Assembly (NCBI RefSeq): GCF_014117425.1
Contig: NZ_CP059725.1
Location: forward strand, 310,001-374,000
Length of the DNA stretch: 64,000 nucleotides
Source: Bartonella sp. HY038
GTDB lineage: Bacteria; Pseudomonadota; Alphaproteobacteria; Rhizobiales; Rhizobiaceae
Direction of reading: 5' to 3'
Below the pieces are notes generated by a model that searched no databases, had not been told where the DNA came from, and saw only the letters and a list, made by a program, of their open reading frames with translations. The translations under genes were made by a program, and so were the position numbers. Below are positions 34,073 through 46,331 of the stretch, in pieces (the first letter of the stretch is position 1; every line of letters starts with the position of its first letter).

Positions 34073-34403
34073 ATATCTAAAATGAAAAAAAATAGTGTCT
34101 TTGAAAAAAAACGCTGTATTCAGCAATAATTTTTTAAAAGTAAAATTCTTATTATCATTGTAATTCATCAAAAAATATTATCAATATGTATCGAAGTTAT
34201 TACAAAATATGTTTTATATTGGTAAGTATTCTATAGTTTGCGCGATAAAAGCTGATAAAAAATTTATAATATTCTATGTTATTAATATCAATTAAATCGT
34301 CGACTGTCGCAATAAAAAATGGTTTGAAATGAGATGTATTGCAATTATGATGAAAGCATCATGATTGGAAACCAACGTGATGGTGCACGATCTGTATATC
34401 GAA
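34073..34403. other. Intergenic, no gene seen
   Basis: AT-rich sequence between the autotransporter terminator and the end of sdaA. No ORF, tRNA or clear hairpin. Confidence 0.5.
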
Positions 34404-35795
34404 TTAACATTCTGGCACATTGACAGCAAGACCGCCTTGGCTTGTTTCCTTAAACTTCAAATTCATGTCTTCGCCGGTTTGGCGCATGGCTTCAATACAA
34501 TTATCAAGTGGCATAAAATGGGTGCCATCACCGCGTAAGGCAAGCGATGCCGCCGCAACGGCTTTGGTTGCACCAAGGCCATTGCGCTCAATACATGGCA
34601 CTTGCACAAGACCTGCAACGGGGTCGCATGTCATGCCTAAATGATGCTCAAGCGCAATTTCTGCTGCATTTTCTATTTGCATTGGCGTACCGCCTAAAGC
34701 TGCGCAAAGGCCTGCTGCCGCCATCGCTGATGCTGATCCAACTTCACCTTGACAGCCGGCCTCTGCACCAGAGATGGAGGCGTTATGTTTGATCAGTCCA
34801 CCAATTGCGGCGGCCGTTAGTAAGAAATCTGCAATTTTTTCTTTTGTCGAACCATGGCAATGGTCAAGATAATAACGCAAAACTGCCGGTACTACACCGG
34901 CTGCGCCATTGGTTGGAGCCGTTACCACACGGCCGCCTGCAGCATTTTCTTCATTAACCGCCATAGCATAAACAATTAACCAATCGGTGGCGGCGTGGGG
35001 CTGCATTAAATTGCTTTGTTTTTCAGTGATTAATTGCTGATAGATCCTTTTTGCGCGTCGCTTTACGCGTAAGCCACCCGGTAATTCGCCATCATGTTCA
35101 AGCCCGTTATCAATGCAATTATTCATAACCGCCCATAATTGGTCGATACCCTCATCAAAATCACTTAATGAGCGGCGGCAAAGTTCATTTTCGCGCTTCA
35201 TTTGGGCAATAGATAGGCCACTCTCGCGTGCCATGGTTAGCATTTCTAAAGCATTTTCAAAGGGGTAAGGAAATACCGTGGCATCGCTATTACGCTCAAT
35301 ATTATGCTTTTGGTCTTCTAATTGCGCGGCGGTTAAGACAAAGCCCCCACCGATTGAATAATAGGTTTCTTGTAAAAGCTCGGTGCATTTTTCATCAAAA
35401 ACTCGAAATATAATGCCATTAGCATGGCCGGGCAAAGGTGGGCCATAATCAAAAATAATATCTTTTTGCGGATCAAATCGCATTTTGGGCAGCCCAAGCG
35501 GTCTAATCTGCTTTTGTTCTTCCAGTGCTAAAAGCTCGGCTTCGGCTTGGTTAGAATCTAGAGTTGCAGGTAAAAAGCCTAATAATCCTAAAGCAATTGC
35601 TCGGTCGCTAGCATGTCCTTTACCGGTAAAGGCGAGTGATCCATAAAGCGTTGCGCTAATTGCATGAATTTCGTTGTTTTTACGATAGTTTCTTAAATAA
35701 TCTAAAAAAAGGGAAGCCGCACTCATTGGTCCCATTGTATGGGATGATGATGGACCAATGCCAATTTTAAAAATCTCAAAAATACTCAAAAACAT
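34404..35795 (-). CDS. sdaA: L-serine ammonia-lyase (iron-sulfur type, single chain)
   Basis: This 463-residue enzyme deaminates L-serine to pyruvate and ammonia. The beta domain starts [21 protein letters not shown], and the alpha domain has [34 protein letters not shown] and [22 protein letters not shown]. These cysteines bind the oxygen-labile 4Fe-4S cluster. I chose the ATG at 35795, which has GAGG six bases upstream and gives the standard [10 protein letters not shown] start; an upstream in-frame start at 35828 lacks one. It stands alone on the minus strand. Confidence 0.95.
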   Translation of the reverse strand: MFLSIFEIFKIGIGPSSSHTMGPMSAASLFLDYLRNYRKNNEIHAISATLYGSLAFTGKGHASDRAIALGLLGFLPATLDSNQAEAELLALEEQKQIRPLGLPKMRFDPQKDIIFDYGPPLPGHANGIIFRVFDEKCTELLQETYYSIGGGFVLTAAQLEDQKHNIERNSDATVFPYPFENALEMLTMARESGLSIAQMKRENELCRRSLSDFDEGIDQLWAVMNNCIDNGLEHDGELPGGLRVKRRAKRIYQQLITEKQSNLMQPHAATDWLIVYAMAVNEENAAGGRVVTAPTNGAAGVVPAVLRYYLDHCHGSTKEKIADFLLTAAAIGGLIKHNASISGAEAGCQGEVGSASAMAAAGLCAALGGTPMQIENAAEIALEHHLGMTCDPVAGLVQVPCIERNGLGATKAVAAASLALRGDGTHFMPLDNCIEAMRQTGEDMNLKFKETSQGGLAVNVPEC

Positions 35796-36062
35796 TAGCA
35801 GCCTCGTTAAATAAATGTGAAACCGCATTTAAGCTATAAAACTTCACCTATCAATCTTGATAATATCATGACAGTTTAGAGTTTTTCAAGCTTTGTTAAA
35901 AGCGACTTGCTGTTTATTGAGTTAGTTTTTTAAACCAAAAGTACTTGTTCTTAAGACTGGGGATAATCTTATTGCATTTTCAGTATAAATTAAGTGAGTT
36001 TTTGGCTCAGATAATTCGTTAAATTAACCAGATTTCGACGGGTTATTATTGAAATCAAAATA
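35796..36062. other. Intergenic upstream of sdaA
   Basis: AT-rich, contains the sdaA promoter region. Nothing else is recognisable. Confidence 0.45.
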
Positions 36063-36099
36063 AAAAAGCGTTTGCATAATCAATATGCAAACGCTTTTT
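36063..36099 (-). terminator. Rho-independent terminator of the peroxiredoxin gene
   Basis: A 16-bp perfect stem (aaaaagcgtttgcata paired with its complement) with a 5-nt loop lies 41 bp after the stop. It is flanked by A/T runs and can act on both strands. Confidence 0.88.
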
Positions 36100-36139
36100 A
36101 TATATTTAAATAGTAAAAACCATTTATAATCTATTGAAA

Positions 36140-36682
36140 TTAAGCAGCCTTGGCTTCAGCTTTTAAAACTTCCAAAATATTCTGTGGTGATGATGCGCCA
36201 TAAGGATCGCTATCACAATTGTCGCTCAAGCCTTCTTCTTCAAACCATTGCTCAATAGTGCCATTATTAATAACGGCGGCATAACGCCATGAGCGTAGGC
36301 CAAAGCCTACATTATCTTTACGCACCAACATGCCCATTCTACGGGTAAACTCACCAGAGCCATCTGGAATAAGTTTAATGTTCTGAACACCTTGCTGCTT
36401 GCCCCATGCATTCATAACAAAAGCATCATTAACCGATAAGCAATAAATGTCATCAATGCCTAGAGCTTGAAATTCTGGAAAAAGTTTTTCAAAGTCTGGT
36501 AGCTGAAATGTTGAACAGGTAGGCGTAAATGCACCTGGCAATGAGAAAAGAATAACCCGCTTATTGGCAAAATAATCAGCTGATGTCACATCTTCCCAAC
36601 GGTAAGGGTTTGAGCCCCCGATTGATTCATCACGAATACGCGTGCGGAATGTAACATCAGGAACTTTTCTACCGATCATCAT
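36140..36682 (-). CDS. Prx5-type peroxiredoxin
   Basis: This 180-residue thiol peroxidase of the Prx5/AhpE-like group reduces peroxides in the cytosol. The peroxidatic cysteine is in LPGAFTPTCSTFQLPDF near residue 56. Other family marks are IYCLSVNDAFVMNAWGK and the ending SWRYAAVINNGTIEQWFEE. A Cys in LSDNCDSDPYGASSP near residue 161 matches bacterial Prx5 relatives fused to or working with glutaredoxin; no glutaredoxin domain is attached here. The ATG has AGGAG upstream; the second codon is also ATG. Monocistronic. Confidence 0.92.
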   Translation of the reverse strand: MMIGRKVPDVTFRTRIRDESIGGSNPYRWEDVTSADYFANKRVILFSLPGAFTPTCSTFQLPDFEKLFPEFQALGIDDIYCLSVNDAFVMNAWGKQQGVQNIKLIPDGSGEFTRRMGMLVRKDNVGFGLRSWRYAAVINNGTIEQWFEEEGLSDNCDSDPYGASSPQNILEVLKAEAKAA

Positions 36683-38817
<2,135 letters not shown>

Positions 38818-39149
38818 TCAAGCGTTGTGACATAATAAAGTGTTGTTAGGTAATAAAGCCTTGGCTGTTTAATAAAGTTAATTAGAATAAAATGATGTAA
38901 AAATTTAAGCTTTTCAATAGCATAAATGGTCAAAGTTTCTGCTGCGTCATAAATAGCGCAGCAGAGAAATATTATGACCAAAGTCTTTAAATATTCAAGT
39001 TTAAACCTGTGGGAATTAGTAAAGGTAATCATAATTTTGTTATGGATACGTTATTTTGCGATAAAATTTTTGCCATTTGCTTGAAGAAAAGTTAAAGCTG
39101 TGCCATAGGCTCAAGATAATATTGCATTTTAAAATACAGGAACTTGTCA
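38818..39149. other. Intergenic, no gene seen
   Basis: A gaca/taat-rich 332 bp between pgm and fabI. It contains short direct words (aataaagt, aataaagc) and no hairpin with a T tract. Confidence 0.45.
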
Positions 39150-40037
39150 ATGACCATAAATGGTATTGCGACAAATGAAAGAGTTGGGGCAAACAAGAAC
39201 GTGACGACAACAGAAAATCAAAATAAGACTAAAGGCTTGTTGAGTGGAAAACGCGGCTTAGTATTTGGTCTTGCAAATAACCGCTCAATTGCTTGGGGTA
39301 TTGCCAAGGCTGCTCATGATGCAGGTGCCGAGCTCGCTTTCACCTATCAAGGTGATGCTATGAAAAAGCGGGTTGAGCCGCTTGCAAAAGAGTTAGGCGC
39401 ATTGGTGTGCGGTAATTGTGATGTTTCCGATCCTGCTACCATTGATGCCGTTTTTGACGTCATTGCTGAAAAATGGGGCAAAATTGATTTTGTTATCCAT
39501 GCTATTGGCTTTTCAGATAAGGACGAGCTTACTGGCCGTTATGTTGATACTAGCGAAGCAAATTTTGCTATGACCATGAATATTTCGGTTTACTCGCTAA
39601 CGGCTATTGCCCAGCGTGCAGAAAAATTGATGAATGATGGTGGTTCAATTATAACACTTACCTATTATGGTGCTGAAAAAGTTATGCCTAACTATAATGT
39701 TATGGGCGTTGCAAAAGCTGCACTTGAAGCAAGTGTGAAATATTTGGCTGTTGATCTTGGTCCTAAAAATATTCGCGTAAATGCGATTTCTGCAGGCCCT
39801 ATCAAAACCCTTGCTGCATCAGGTATTGGTGATTTCCGCTATATCTTGAAATGGAACGAGTATAATTCGCCATTGCGCCGTACAGTCACTATTGAAGAAG
39901 TGGGCGATGTTGGTGTCTATTTCATTTCTGACCTGTCGCGTTCGGTAACCGGTGAAGTTCACCACGCAGATTCTGGATATCACGTCATTGGTATGAAAGC
40001 CGTTGATGCACCAGATATTTCAGTCATCAAAGACTAA
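39150..40037 (+). CDS. fabI: Enoyl-[acyl-carrier-protein] reductase (NADH)
   Basis: This 295-residue protein catalyses the last step of the fatty-acid elongation cycle. A polar N-terminal extension of about 27 residues precedes the Rossmann fold, GLLSGKRGLVFGLANNRSIAWGIAKA. The catalytic pair is TYYGAEKVMPNYNVMGVAKAALE (Tyr and Lys), and NAISAGPIKTLAASGIGDF is the substrate loop. The ATG at 39150 has AGGAA upstream; a TTG six bases earlier is less likely. The extension is longer than in E. coli FabI, as is common in Rhizobiales. A phosphatase gene follows in the same direction. Confidence 0.95.
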   Translation: MTINGIATNERVGANKNVTTTENQNKTKGLLSGKRGLVFGLANNRSIAWGIAKAAHDAGAELAFTYQGDAMKKRVEPLAKELGALVCGNCDVSDPATIDAVFDVIAEKWGKIDFVIHAIGFSDKDELTGRYVDTSEANFAMTMNISVYSLTAIAQRAEKLMNDGGSIITLTYYGAEKVMPNYNVMGVAKAALEASVKYLAVDLGPKNIRVNAISAGPIKTLAASGIGDFRYILKWNEYNSPLRRTVTIEEVGDVGVYFISDLSRSVTGEVHHADSGYHVIGMKAVDAPDISVIKD

Positions 40038-40116
40038 AATTTTAAATTTCCTCTATACTGCATGCGCCTTAGTCTATAAAGTCGCATGCAGAGCTATAAA
40101 GAGGAGATTTCTAGCC

Positions 40117-40698
40117 ATGCTTATCTATTTTTCACGACACGGACAAACTGACTGGAATGTGTCGGGCCGTATTCAAGGGCAAGTAGATCAGCCGATCAAC
40201 GATATAGGTCGCGCACAAGCCAAGGGCAATGGTAAAAAACTCTATAATCTTATTGGTGATGGTGAAGGATTTGATTTTGTTGCAAGTCCGCTTGGTCGCA
40301 CGCGTGAGACTATGGAGCTTATCCGCGGCGCAATGGGGATTGATCCTAAAGCCTACCGCCTTGATGATCTATTGATGGAACTTAATTTTGGTGACTGGCA
40401 AGGTTTTACGGAAAGCGAACTTGGGGTTGAACATTCAGAACTTTTAGCTGCCCGAGCCAAAGATAAGTGGAATTTTTTACCCCCCGGTCAACACGCAGAA
40501 AGCTATGCTATGCTGCGCAACCGTATTGAACAATTTATGTCCAATGTGCGTGATAAAAGCGTTGTGGTAACCCATGGTGGCTGTATTCGCTCGCTATTTA
40601 ATATTTATGGCGGTTTAAGTGAAAAAGAGGCGTCCAATGATTCTGTACCGCAAGACCATATTTTACGCTTTGAAGATGGTAAACTTGATTGGGTATAA
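40117..40698 (+). CDS. Histidine phosphatase family protein (phosphoglycerate-mutase-like)
   Basis: This 193-residue protein of the branch-1 histidine phosphatase fold carries the catalytic SRHGQTDWN (His8), the second arginine in SPLGRTRETM, the acid in LMELNFGDWQGF, and the second His in VVTHGGCIRSLF. I chose the ATG at 40117 because GAGGAG lies upstream and the catalytic RHG must be near the N-terminus. It is probably a phosphatase rather than a true mutase; the substrate is unknown. It follows fabI by 79 bp and may be co-transcribed. Confidence 0.88.
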   Translation: MLIYFSRHGQTDWNVSGRIQGQVDQPINDIGRAQAKGNGKKLYNLIGDGEGFDFVASPLGRTRETMELIRGAMGIDPKAYRLDDLLMELNFGDWQGFTESELGVEHSELLAARAKDKWNFLPPGQHAESYAMLRNRIEQFMSNVRDKSVVVTHGGCIRSLFNIYGGLSEKEASNDSVPQDHILRFEDGKLDWV

Positions 40699-40933
40699 TG
40701 CTCGAATATCAAGACAAGTTTATATCGGTTAAGGTTTTTAAAAACCTTTTGCATTTTATCGCAAAGATTACGCTGGTAAACTACGCATCGTCTTGCAAAA
40801 CAATGCACTAAAAGCTAAATGTGCAGGATAAGAATTTTTTCATGGATAAATACTATCTTATTTTAATAAAGATAGTTGTTCCTTTGGTTGGTAATATTTA
40901 TCAATAATTGCTTATTTGATTGGAATTTTTGGG

Positions 40934-41116
40934 ATGACGAAACGCCTTCTCGCCTTATCACTCGTAACCGCCTTTTGTGGGTTGGCTTTAGCAGGTTGTG
41001 GTCGTAAAGGGCCGCTTGAACCACCGCCATCTTCAATAATTGAAAATGCTAATGGTGAAAAAGTACAAAAGCCAAGGGAAGATAAGCCTTTTATTCTTGA
41101 TGGTTTGATTAAGTAG
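40934..41116 (+). CDS. lptM: Small lipoprotein, LptM/YifL-like
   Basis: This 60-residue protein is a lipoprotein signal plus a short tail. KRLLALSLVTAFCGLALAGCGRKGPLEPP has the lipobox LAGC (Cys21), followed by the GRKGPLxPP signature of the LptM family. Family knowledge: E. coli LptM assists assembly of the LptD/LptE lipopolysaccharide translocon in the outer membrane. Location immediately before lysA (13 bp) is a common arrangement in proteobacteria. The ATG at 40934 is chosen as the natural lipoprotein start. Confidence 0.85.
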   Translation: MTKRLLALSLVTAFCGLALAGCGRKGPLEPPPSSIIENANGEKVQKPREDKPFILDGLIK

Positions 41117-41129
41117 TCGGATTTTAAGC

Positions 41130-42401
41130 GTGGATTATTTCAAATATAAAGACGGTAAGCTTCATGCTGAAGATTTGCCACTGGAAACGATTGCTGCCAA
41201 GGTTGGCACGCCATTTTATTGCTATTCGGCTAATAGTCTGCGTAAAAATTATCGCGATTATGTAAAGAGTTTTGCTGGCTGCAATGCGTTAATAGCCTTT
41301 GCTTTAAAAGCCAACTCCAATCAGGCAATTTTAAAATTGCTTGCCAATGAAGGGGCAGGGGCTGATGTTGTTTCCCAAGGCGAGTTACGCCGAGCATTGG
41401 CGGCTGGTATTATCCCGCAAAAAATTGTTTATTCTGGCGTTGGTAAAACCATTGAAGAAATGGATTATGCGCTATCGCAAGGCATTTATTGCTTTAATGT
41501 CGAATCCGAGCCAGAGCTTATACAGCTATCGCAGCGCGCGACTGCCATAGGTAAGGTTGCTCCTGTTTCAATTCGTATCAATCCCGATGTTGATGCAAAA
41601 ACCCATAAGAAAATTTCGACTGGTAAATCAGAAAATAAATTTGGTATTCCGCTAAAAAATGCGCGTGAAACTTATAATATGGCATCAAGCCTGCAGGGCT
41701 TAGTCATTCGCGGTGTTGATGTGCATATTGGCAGCCAGATTTGTGATCTTGAACCTTTTGATAGTGCCTTTGCAATTACTGCCGATCTTGTTCGCCAGTT
41801 AAAAAATGATGGTCATGATTTACATCATGTTGATGTTGGCGGTGGTCTTGGCATTTCTTATCGTTTTGATAATGATCCACCACCATCAACCGATGATTAT
41901 GCGACTATTGTAAAAAAACATATTGCGCCACTTGGCGTAAAAATTATTTGCGAACCCGGCCGCCATATTGCCGGCAATGCTGGTATGTTAGTAACTTCGG
42001 TTATTTATTTAAAAGAAGGCGATGGTCGCAATTTTCTCATTGTTGACGGCGCAATGAATGATCTTATTCGTCCAACACTTTATGATGCATGGCATATGAT
42101 TATGCCAGTTAATCAACCAAAGCCAAGCGATGAATTTATTCGTGCTGATATTGTAGGACCCGTTTGTGAAACCGGTGATTATTTAGGGCTTGATCGTATT
42201 GTACCAAAATTAGGCCCTCATGATCTTTTGGCGGTTGCAGGTGCTGGTGCTTATGGCGCCGCGATGTCTAGCACATATAATACTAGACTCTTGGTGCCAG
42301 AAGTTTTGGTGAATGACAATGAATTTGCGATTATTCGTCGTCGTCCTACTTATGAAGAATTGCTAGCGCTTGATAACGTGCCTGATTATTTAAATATTTA
42401 A
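41130..42401 (+). CDS. lysA: Diaminopimelate decarboxylase
   Basis: This 423-residue PLP enzyme converts meso-diaminopimelate to lysine. The PLP lysine is in IAFALKANSNQAIL near residue 57. Other marks are the glycine-rich HHVDVGGGLGISY near 234, CEPGRHIAGNAG near 275, and the second-subunit catalytic segment VGPVCETGDYLG (Cys) near 340. It starts at a GTG with little ribosome site, 13 bp after lptM, so translation is probably coupled. Together with asd it covers early and last steps of lysine synthesis. Confidence 0.96.
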   Translation: MDYFKYKDGKLHAEDLPLETIAAKVGTPFYCYSANSLRKNYRDYVKSFAGCNALIAFALKANSNQAILKLLANEGAGADVVSQGELRRALAAGIIPQKIVYSGVGKTIEEMDYALSQGIYCFNVESEPELIQLSQRATAIGKVAPVSIRINPDVDAKTHKKISTGKSENKFGIPLKNARETYNMASSLQGLVIRGVDVHIGSQICDLEPFDSAFAITADLVRQLKNDGHDLHHVDVGGGLGISYRFDNDPPPSTDDYATIVKKHIAPLGVKIICEPGRHIAGNAGMLVTSVIYLKEGDGRNFLIVDGAMNDLIRPTLYDAWHMIMPVNQPKPSDEFIRADIVGPVCETGDYLGLDRIVPKLGPHDLLAVAGAGAYGAAMSSTYNTRLLVPEVLVNDNEFAIIRRRPTYEELLALDNVPDYLNI

Positions 42402-42578
42402 AAATCGTCTTTTGACCATCCAACTTCTTATTCATATGAAGCCCACCATTTGGCACTGAAATTTTACAGCGTGGTGGGTGAAATATATGTGCTATAGTAA
42501 AACCTATTCAATTTCACGCGTTGAAATGGGGTTTGTCTTCGGTCAAGATAGTATTAATTTGCGATGATTGTGTCGTAG

Positions 42579-42611
42579 AGCCTCAAAAATATTCATGTTT
42601 TGAGGCTTTTC
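42579..42611 (+). terminator. Rho-independent terminator upstream of the ureidoglycine aminohydrolase
   Basis: A 10-bp stem (agcctcaaaa / ttttgaggct) followed by TTTTC. Another weaker dyad (cccacca / tggtggg, 42442-42478) lies closer to lysA. The strong hairpin shows that the next gene must start downstream of it, at 42711. Confidence 0.8.
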
Positions 42612-42710
42612 TATTCGTTTTTCAAATTAGTTTTCGCAAATTTTGATTCATTAATCAGCTTGATCATCACAAAAGCCTTGATAGTATTATTATTATGGGA
42701 GGAGATAGTC

Positions 42711-43553
42711 ATGACTAAGACAACTTATGCGGCGCCTCATGGCGGTGTTGCACCACAAAGCCAATTATTAACCGGACGCGCAGTTTTTAAAGACGCCTAT
42801 GCCTTTATACCAAAAGGTGTGATGTGCGATACTGTCATCAGCTTGTTACCATTTTGGGAAAATACCCGCTGCTGGATTATTTCGCGGCCAATGAGTGGCT
42901 TTTCAGAGACGTTTTCCCATTATATAATGGAAGTTGGACCAAATGGTGGTAGTGAGCGGCCAGAGCTTGATAGCCATGCGCAAAGCGCCTTATTTTGCCT
43001 TGAGGGCGCTTTTACCATTATCGCTGATGGTCAAGAATATAAAATGCGTGAAGGTAGTTTTGCTTATATTCCGGCGGGTACAAAATGGCAGCTAAAAAAT
43101 GAGAACGGTCAAGCGGCGCGTTTTAATTGGATACGCAAATTTTATATTGCAGTTGAAGGAATTGAAAAACCGCCGATTTTAATTATTAATGAACAGAATA
43201 TAACTCCTGATGCTATGCCTAATGCCCATGGTACTTGGGCAACGACCCGCTTTGTTGATGTGAATGATATGCGCCATGACATGCATATTACCATTGTAAC
43301 CTTACAGCCGGGCGCAGTCATACCCTTCTTGGAAACCCATATTATGGAACACGGGCTTTATGTGTTGCAGGGTAAAGGCGTTTATAGATTAAATGAAGAT
43401 TGGGTGGAGGTAGAAGCTGGCGATTATATGTGGCTACGTGCTTTTTGTCCGCAAGCTTGCTATGCTGGCGGCCCACAGCCATTTCGCTATTTGCTTTATA
43501 AAGATGTTAATCGCCATCCTCATCTTGGTGCATCGGCTTTTTCGCGTATATAA
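42711..43553 (+). CDS. allE: (S)-ureidoglycine aminohydrolase, bicupin
   Basis: This 280-residue, two-cupin enzyme converts (S)-ureidoglycine to ureidoglycolate and ammonia in allantoin breakdown. The C-terminal cupin keeps the manganese site ETHIMEHGLYVLQGKG (Glu, His, His) near residues 203-218. The N-terminal cupin has ESHAQSA-like DSHAQSALFCLEGAF. The ATG at 42711 follows GGAGGAG, and a terminator at 42579-42611 excludes a longer start. No other allantoin genes are within the window. That isolation means the substrate rests on family alone. Confidence 0.88.
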   Translation: MTKTTYAAPHGGVAPQSQLLTGRAVFKDAYAFIPKGVMCDTVISLLPFWENTRCWIISRPMSGFSETFSHYIMEVGPNGGSERPELDSHAQSALFCLEGAFTIIADGQEYKMREGSFAYIPAGTKWQLKNENGQAARFNWIRKFYIAVEGIEKPPILIINEQNITPDAMPNAHGTWATTRFVDVNDMRHDMHITIVTLQPGAVIPFLETHIMEHGLYVLQGKGVYRLNEDWVEVEAGDYMWLRAFCPQACYAGGPQPFRYLLYKDVNRHPHLGASAFSRI

Positions 43554-43565
43554 ATATTAAACCCT

Positions 43566-43595
43566 TTGCAAGTGGGTGAATTTATCCACTTGCAA
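43566..43595. terminator. Bidirectional hairpin between convergent genes
   Basis: Ten-bp arms (ttgcaagtgg / ccacttgcaa) separated by 10 nt between the aminohydrolase and ugd stops; on the plus strand GTGTTTTTC follows. Confidence 0.72.
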
Positions 43596-43612
43596 GCGTG
43601 TTTTTCATTCAC

Positions 43613-44923
43613 TTAATGAATAAGAGGACGGCCGATAGACACATATTCAATTTCAATTTCTTGAATGTCTTCGCTTTTATAAATATTGCGCATATCAATT
43701 AAAACATTACCAGTCATTAGCTGTAATATTTGCTTAAGGTCTAAAGCGCGATATTCATTCCATTCGGTCAAAATAACGGCAATGCCGCAATCCTTCGCAG
43801 CTTCATAGGGTGACTGACACCATTCAACATTTGCAAGCTTATCTTTTGCCTGATCCATAGCTTCAGGGTCGTGGGCTTTAATCAAAAGACCTGCCTTTTG
43901 TAATAGCGGAATAATATCAAGGGCAGGGGCTTCACGTATATCATCCGTGTTCGGTTTAAAGGCCACGCCCAAAATAGCAATTTTAGTTACGTTGTTTTTT
44001 TGGGCTATGTCAATGATACGTTCAGCCATTTGGGCTTTTCGTTGTTCATTAATGTCAATGACAGTTTCAATAAGTTTTTGCGGTGCATTATAACGCTTAC
44101 CGGTTGCGGCAAAGGCACGAGTATCTTTTGGAAAACATGAGCCGCCAAAGCCTGGGCCTGCATGTAAGAATTTGGAACCGATGCGTTTATCCATACCCAT
44201 GGCACTAGCCACATCTTGAATATTGCCACCTGTCTTTTCACATAGATCAGCAAGTTGGTTGGCAAAGGTTACTTTCATCGCTAAAAACGCATTGGCTGCA
44301 TATTTTATAAGCTCGGCATTTTCAAGAGATGTGAATACTACCGGTGTTTCACGTAAAGATAATGGGCGGTAAATACGGCGCATAGCTTCACGACCATTTT
44401 CATCAAGAACACCAACCACGACACGGTCAGGGTGTAAAAAGTCCTCAATAGCAGAGCCTTCGCGTAAAAATTCAGGATTGGATACCATTGAAAAATCAAT
44501 ATTGGGACGCTGCTTTTTCATGCGTTCATAAATAATACGATTGGTACCAACAACAACGGTTGACTTGATAACTATAACAGCGCCTTTTTTCATGTATTGC
44601 GCAATTTCGTCTGAGGCGGCTTCAATATATTGTAAATCAGCCTCACCATCGCCACGCCGTGATGGTGTACCAACTGCAATGAAAATAACATCGGCATCTT
44701 TTACATGATGGGCTAAATCGGTTGAGAATGTTAAGCGTTCAGCACTGACATTACGTTCAAGAATTTCTTTAAGGCCGGGTTCAAAAATTGGAATTTCACC
44801 CTTTTTAAGTCGCGCTATAATCGCTTCATTCTTATCAATGCAGGTAACATTAAAGCCAAATTCGGCAAAACAAACACCAGAAACAAGTCCGACATAACCT
44901 GTGCCTATCATAACAATTTTCAT
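43613..44923 (-). CDS. ugd: UDP-glucose 6-dehydrogenase
   Basis: This 436-residue enzyme oxidises UDP-glucose to UDP-glucuronate with two NAD+. The N-terminal fold is KIVMIGTGYVGLVSGVCFAEFG. The catalytic cysteine is in GPGFGGSCFPKDTRAF near residue 260, FLREGSAIEDFLHPDRVVVG and LGVAFKPNTDDIREAPAL are signatures, and the length is normal. UDP-glucuronate feeds surface polysaccharide or lipid A modification. The gene is upstream of no partner on its strand; the glycosyltransferase 380 bp further on shares its orientation but is probably a separate unit. Confidence 0.96.
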   Translation of the reverse strand: MKIVMIGTGYVGLVSGVCFAEFGFNVTCIDKNEAIIARLKKGEIPIFEPGLKEILERNVSAERLTFSTDLAHHVKDADVIFIAVGTPSRRGDGEADLQYIEAASDEIAQYMKKGAVIVIKSTVVVGTNRIIYERMKKQRPNIDFSMVSNPEFLREGSAIEDFLHPDRVVVGVLDENGREAMRRIYRPLSLRETPVVFTSLENAELIKYAANAFLAMKVTFANQLADLCEKTGGNIQDVASAMGMDKRIGSKFLHAGPGFGGSCFPKDTRAFAATGKRYNAPQKLIETVIDINEQRKAQMAERIIDIAQKNNVTKIAILGVAFKPNTDDIREAPALDIIPLLQKAGLLIKAHDPEAMDQAKDKLANVEWCQSPYEAAKDCGIAVILTEWNEYRALDLKQILQLMTGNVLIDMRNIYKSEDIQEIEIEYVSIGRPLIH

Positions 44924-45305
44924 AAAATTACCTTATAATCTTCTTTGTTTTGGTATCATGCAAAAACAAAATGCATGTTATTTTGTGTTGATGCCATTCT
45001 TATACAATGTCAAAAATCTCACATCAACAAATCTTTGGTTATTATAATCAAGTGTTGGTTAAAAAGCCTTTTAAACCATTTGCAAATTATGTAAAATTTT
45101 AGGGGTGGAAGAATAATCAATGGTATTGTAATCGCTTGCTTTGCAGTTTTGTGTGCTACTGCCTGATAAGCTTATAAAATAGCCGATAATGATTACGCAA
45201 ATAGCTGTGTAAGATCGAATAGATTTTTTTATACTACTGCCAAAAGCAATGATATATTTTCGTGAAGGTTTTTTGATGGTATTTCAATGCAAATGAAATA
45301 ACACT
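44924..45305. other. Intergenic, no gene seen
   Basis: AT-rich 382 bp upstream of ugd and downstream of the glycosyltransferase. No ORF, terminator or dyad of note. Confidence 0.5.
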
Positions 45306-46331
45306 TTATTGTTGGGGGATGAAATTATTGGTTTGAAAGCAAGGTACAAGGCTTTCAGCAAAAATATCAACGCAATGTTCCCAAGTGAAGTTACCTAAGG
45401 CGCGTTCAGGATCCATTTTACCCATATTAAGTGCTTGCAAGGCAGCTTGTTGCAAATTTTCAGATAATACACCAGCTTTTGTGCCTTTTACCACGTCAAG
45501 GGCGCCAGAAACTGGAAAGGCGGCAAGGGGTAGGCCGCTTGCAATGGCTTCTAGCAATACAAGACCAAATGTATCGGTGCGCGATGGAAAAACAAAAACA
45601 TCAGAACCAGCATAATAACGAGCAAGATCTTTGCCATGCTTCTTACCAACAAAGACCGCATCTTGATATTTGGCTCTGAGGTTTGAGAGCGCTGGGCCAT
45701 CACCAACAATTAATTTTGTACCGGGTAAATCAAGCGACAAAAAAGCCTCCAAATTTTTTTCAATCGAAACTCTGCCGACATTTAAAAAAATAGGTTTTGG
45801 TAAGCCAAGGTCTATTTCCGGCATTGGGTGATATAGCGCGCGATCAACACCGCGAGACCATATTTTAAGATTGCTAAAACCGCGCTTAGCCAAAATATCA
45901 TAAATGGAACGGGTGGGTACCAGTGTTAGGGCGGCCTTGTTATGGAAGCGCCGCATCATGGCATAGGTAAGTGATAAGGGGACAGGAAATCTTTCAGCCA
46001 CATATTCTGGAAAGCGGGTATGAAAACTCGTGGTAAATTTCCACCCATTCCAAAGGCAAATGAAACGAGCAAGCAAACCCAATGGCCCTTCAGTAGCAAT
46101 ATGGATGGCATCGGCATCCATGGCTTTTAAACGGCGAGATAAACCAATAGGTGAGGGCAGCGCTAAACGTATTTCAGAATAGGTTGGACAGGACATAGAA
46201 TAATAGTCAGAAGGAGCGATTATTTCGGTTACTATTCCTTTTTGAGAAAGACCAGAAATAACATTTTCAAGAGTGCGAACAACGCCATTTACCTGTGGCA
46301 ACCATGCATCTGTAACCAATGCTAATTTCAT
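45306..46331 (-). CDS. Glycosyltransferase, GT4 (GT-B fold), glycolipid or surface sugar type
   Basis: This 341-residue protein has the GT4 layout. The N-terminal acceptor domain is KLALVTDAWLPQVNGVVRTLENVISGL. The C-terminal donor domain begins PIFLNVGRVSIEKNLEAFL and contains KLIVGDGPALSNLR, VFVGKKHGKDLARYYAGSDVFVFPSRTDTFGLVLLEAIASGLPLAAFPVSG, with the EX7E motif. This is the pattern of diacylglycerol and phosphatidylinositol-mannosyl-type transferases in alphaproteobacteria. It acts at the inner face of the membrane; donor and acceptor cannot be told from sequence alone. Confidence 0.87.
   Translation of the reverse strand: MKLALVTDAWLPQVNGVVRTLENVISGLSQKGIVTEIIAPSDYYSMSCPTYSEIRLALPSPIGLSRRLKAMDADAIHIATEGPLGLLARFICLWNGWKFTTSFHTRFPEYVAERFPVPLSLTYAMMRRFHNKAALTLVPTRSIYDILAKRGFSNLKIWSRGVDRALYHPMPEIDLGLPKPIFLNVGRVSIEKNLEAFLSLDLPGTKLIVGDGPALSNLRAKYQDAVFVGKKHGKDLARYYAGSDVFVFPSRTDTFGLVLLEAIASGLPLAAFPVSGALDVVKGTKAGVLSENLQQAALQALNMGKMDPERALGNFTWEHCVDIFAESLVPCFQTNNFIPQQ

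Noticed and set aside
42600..42710. N-terminal extension of the ureidoglycine aminohydrolase
   Set aside because: It would begin within a rho-independent terminator; the ATG at 42711 has a strong ribosome site and gives the family length.
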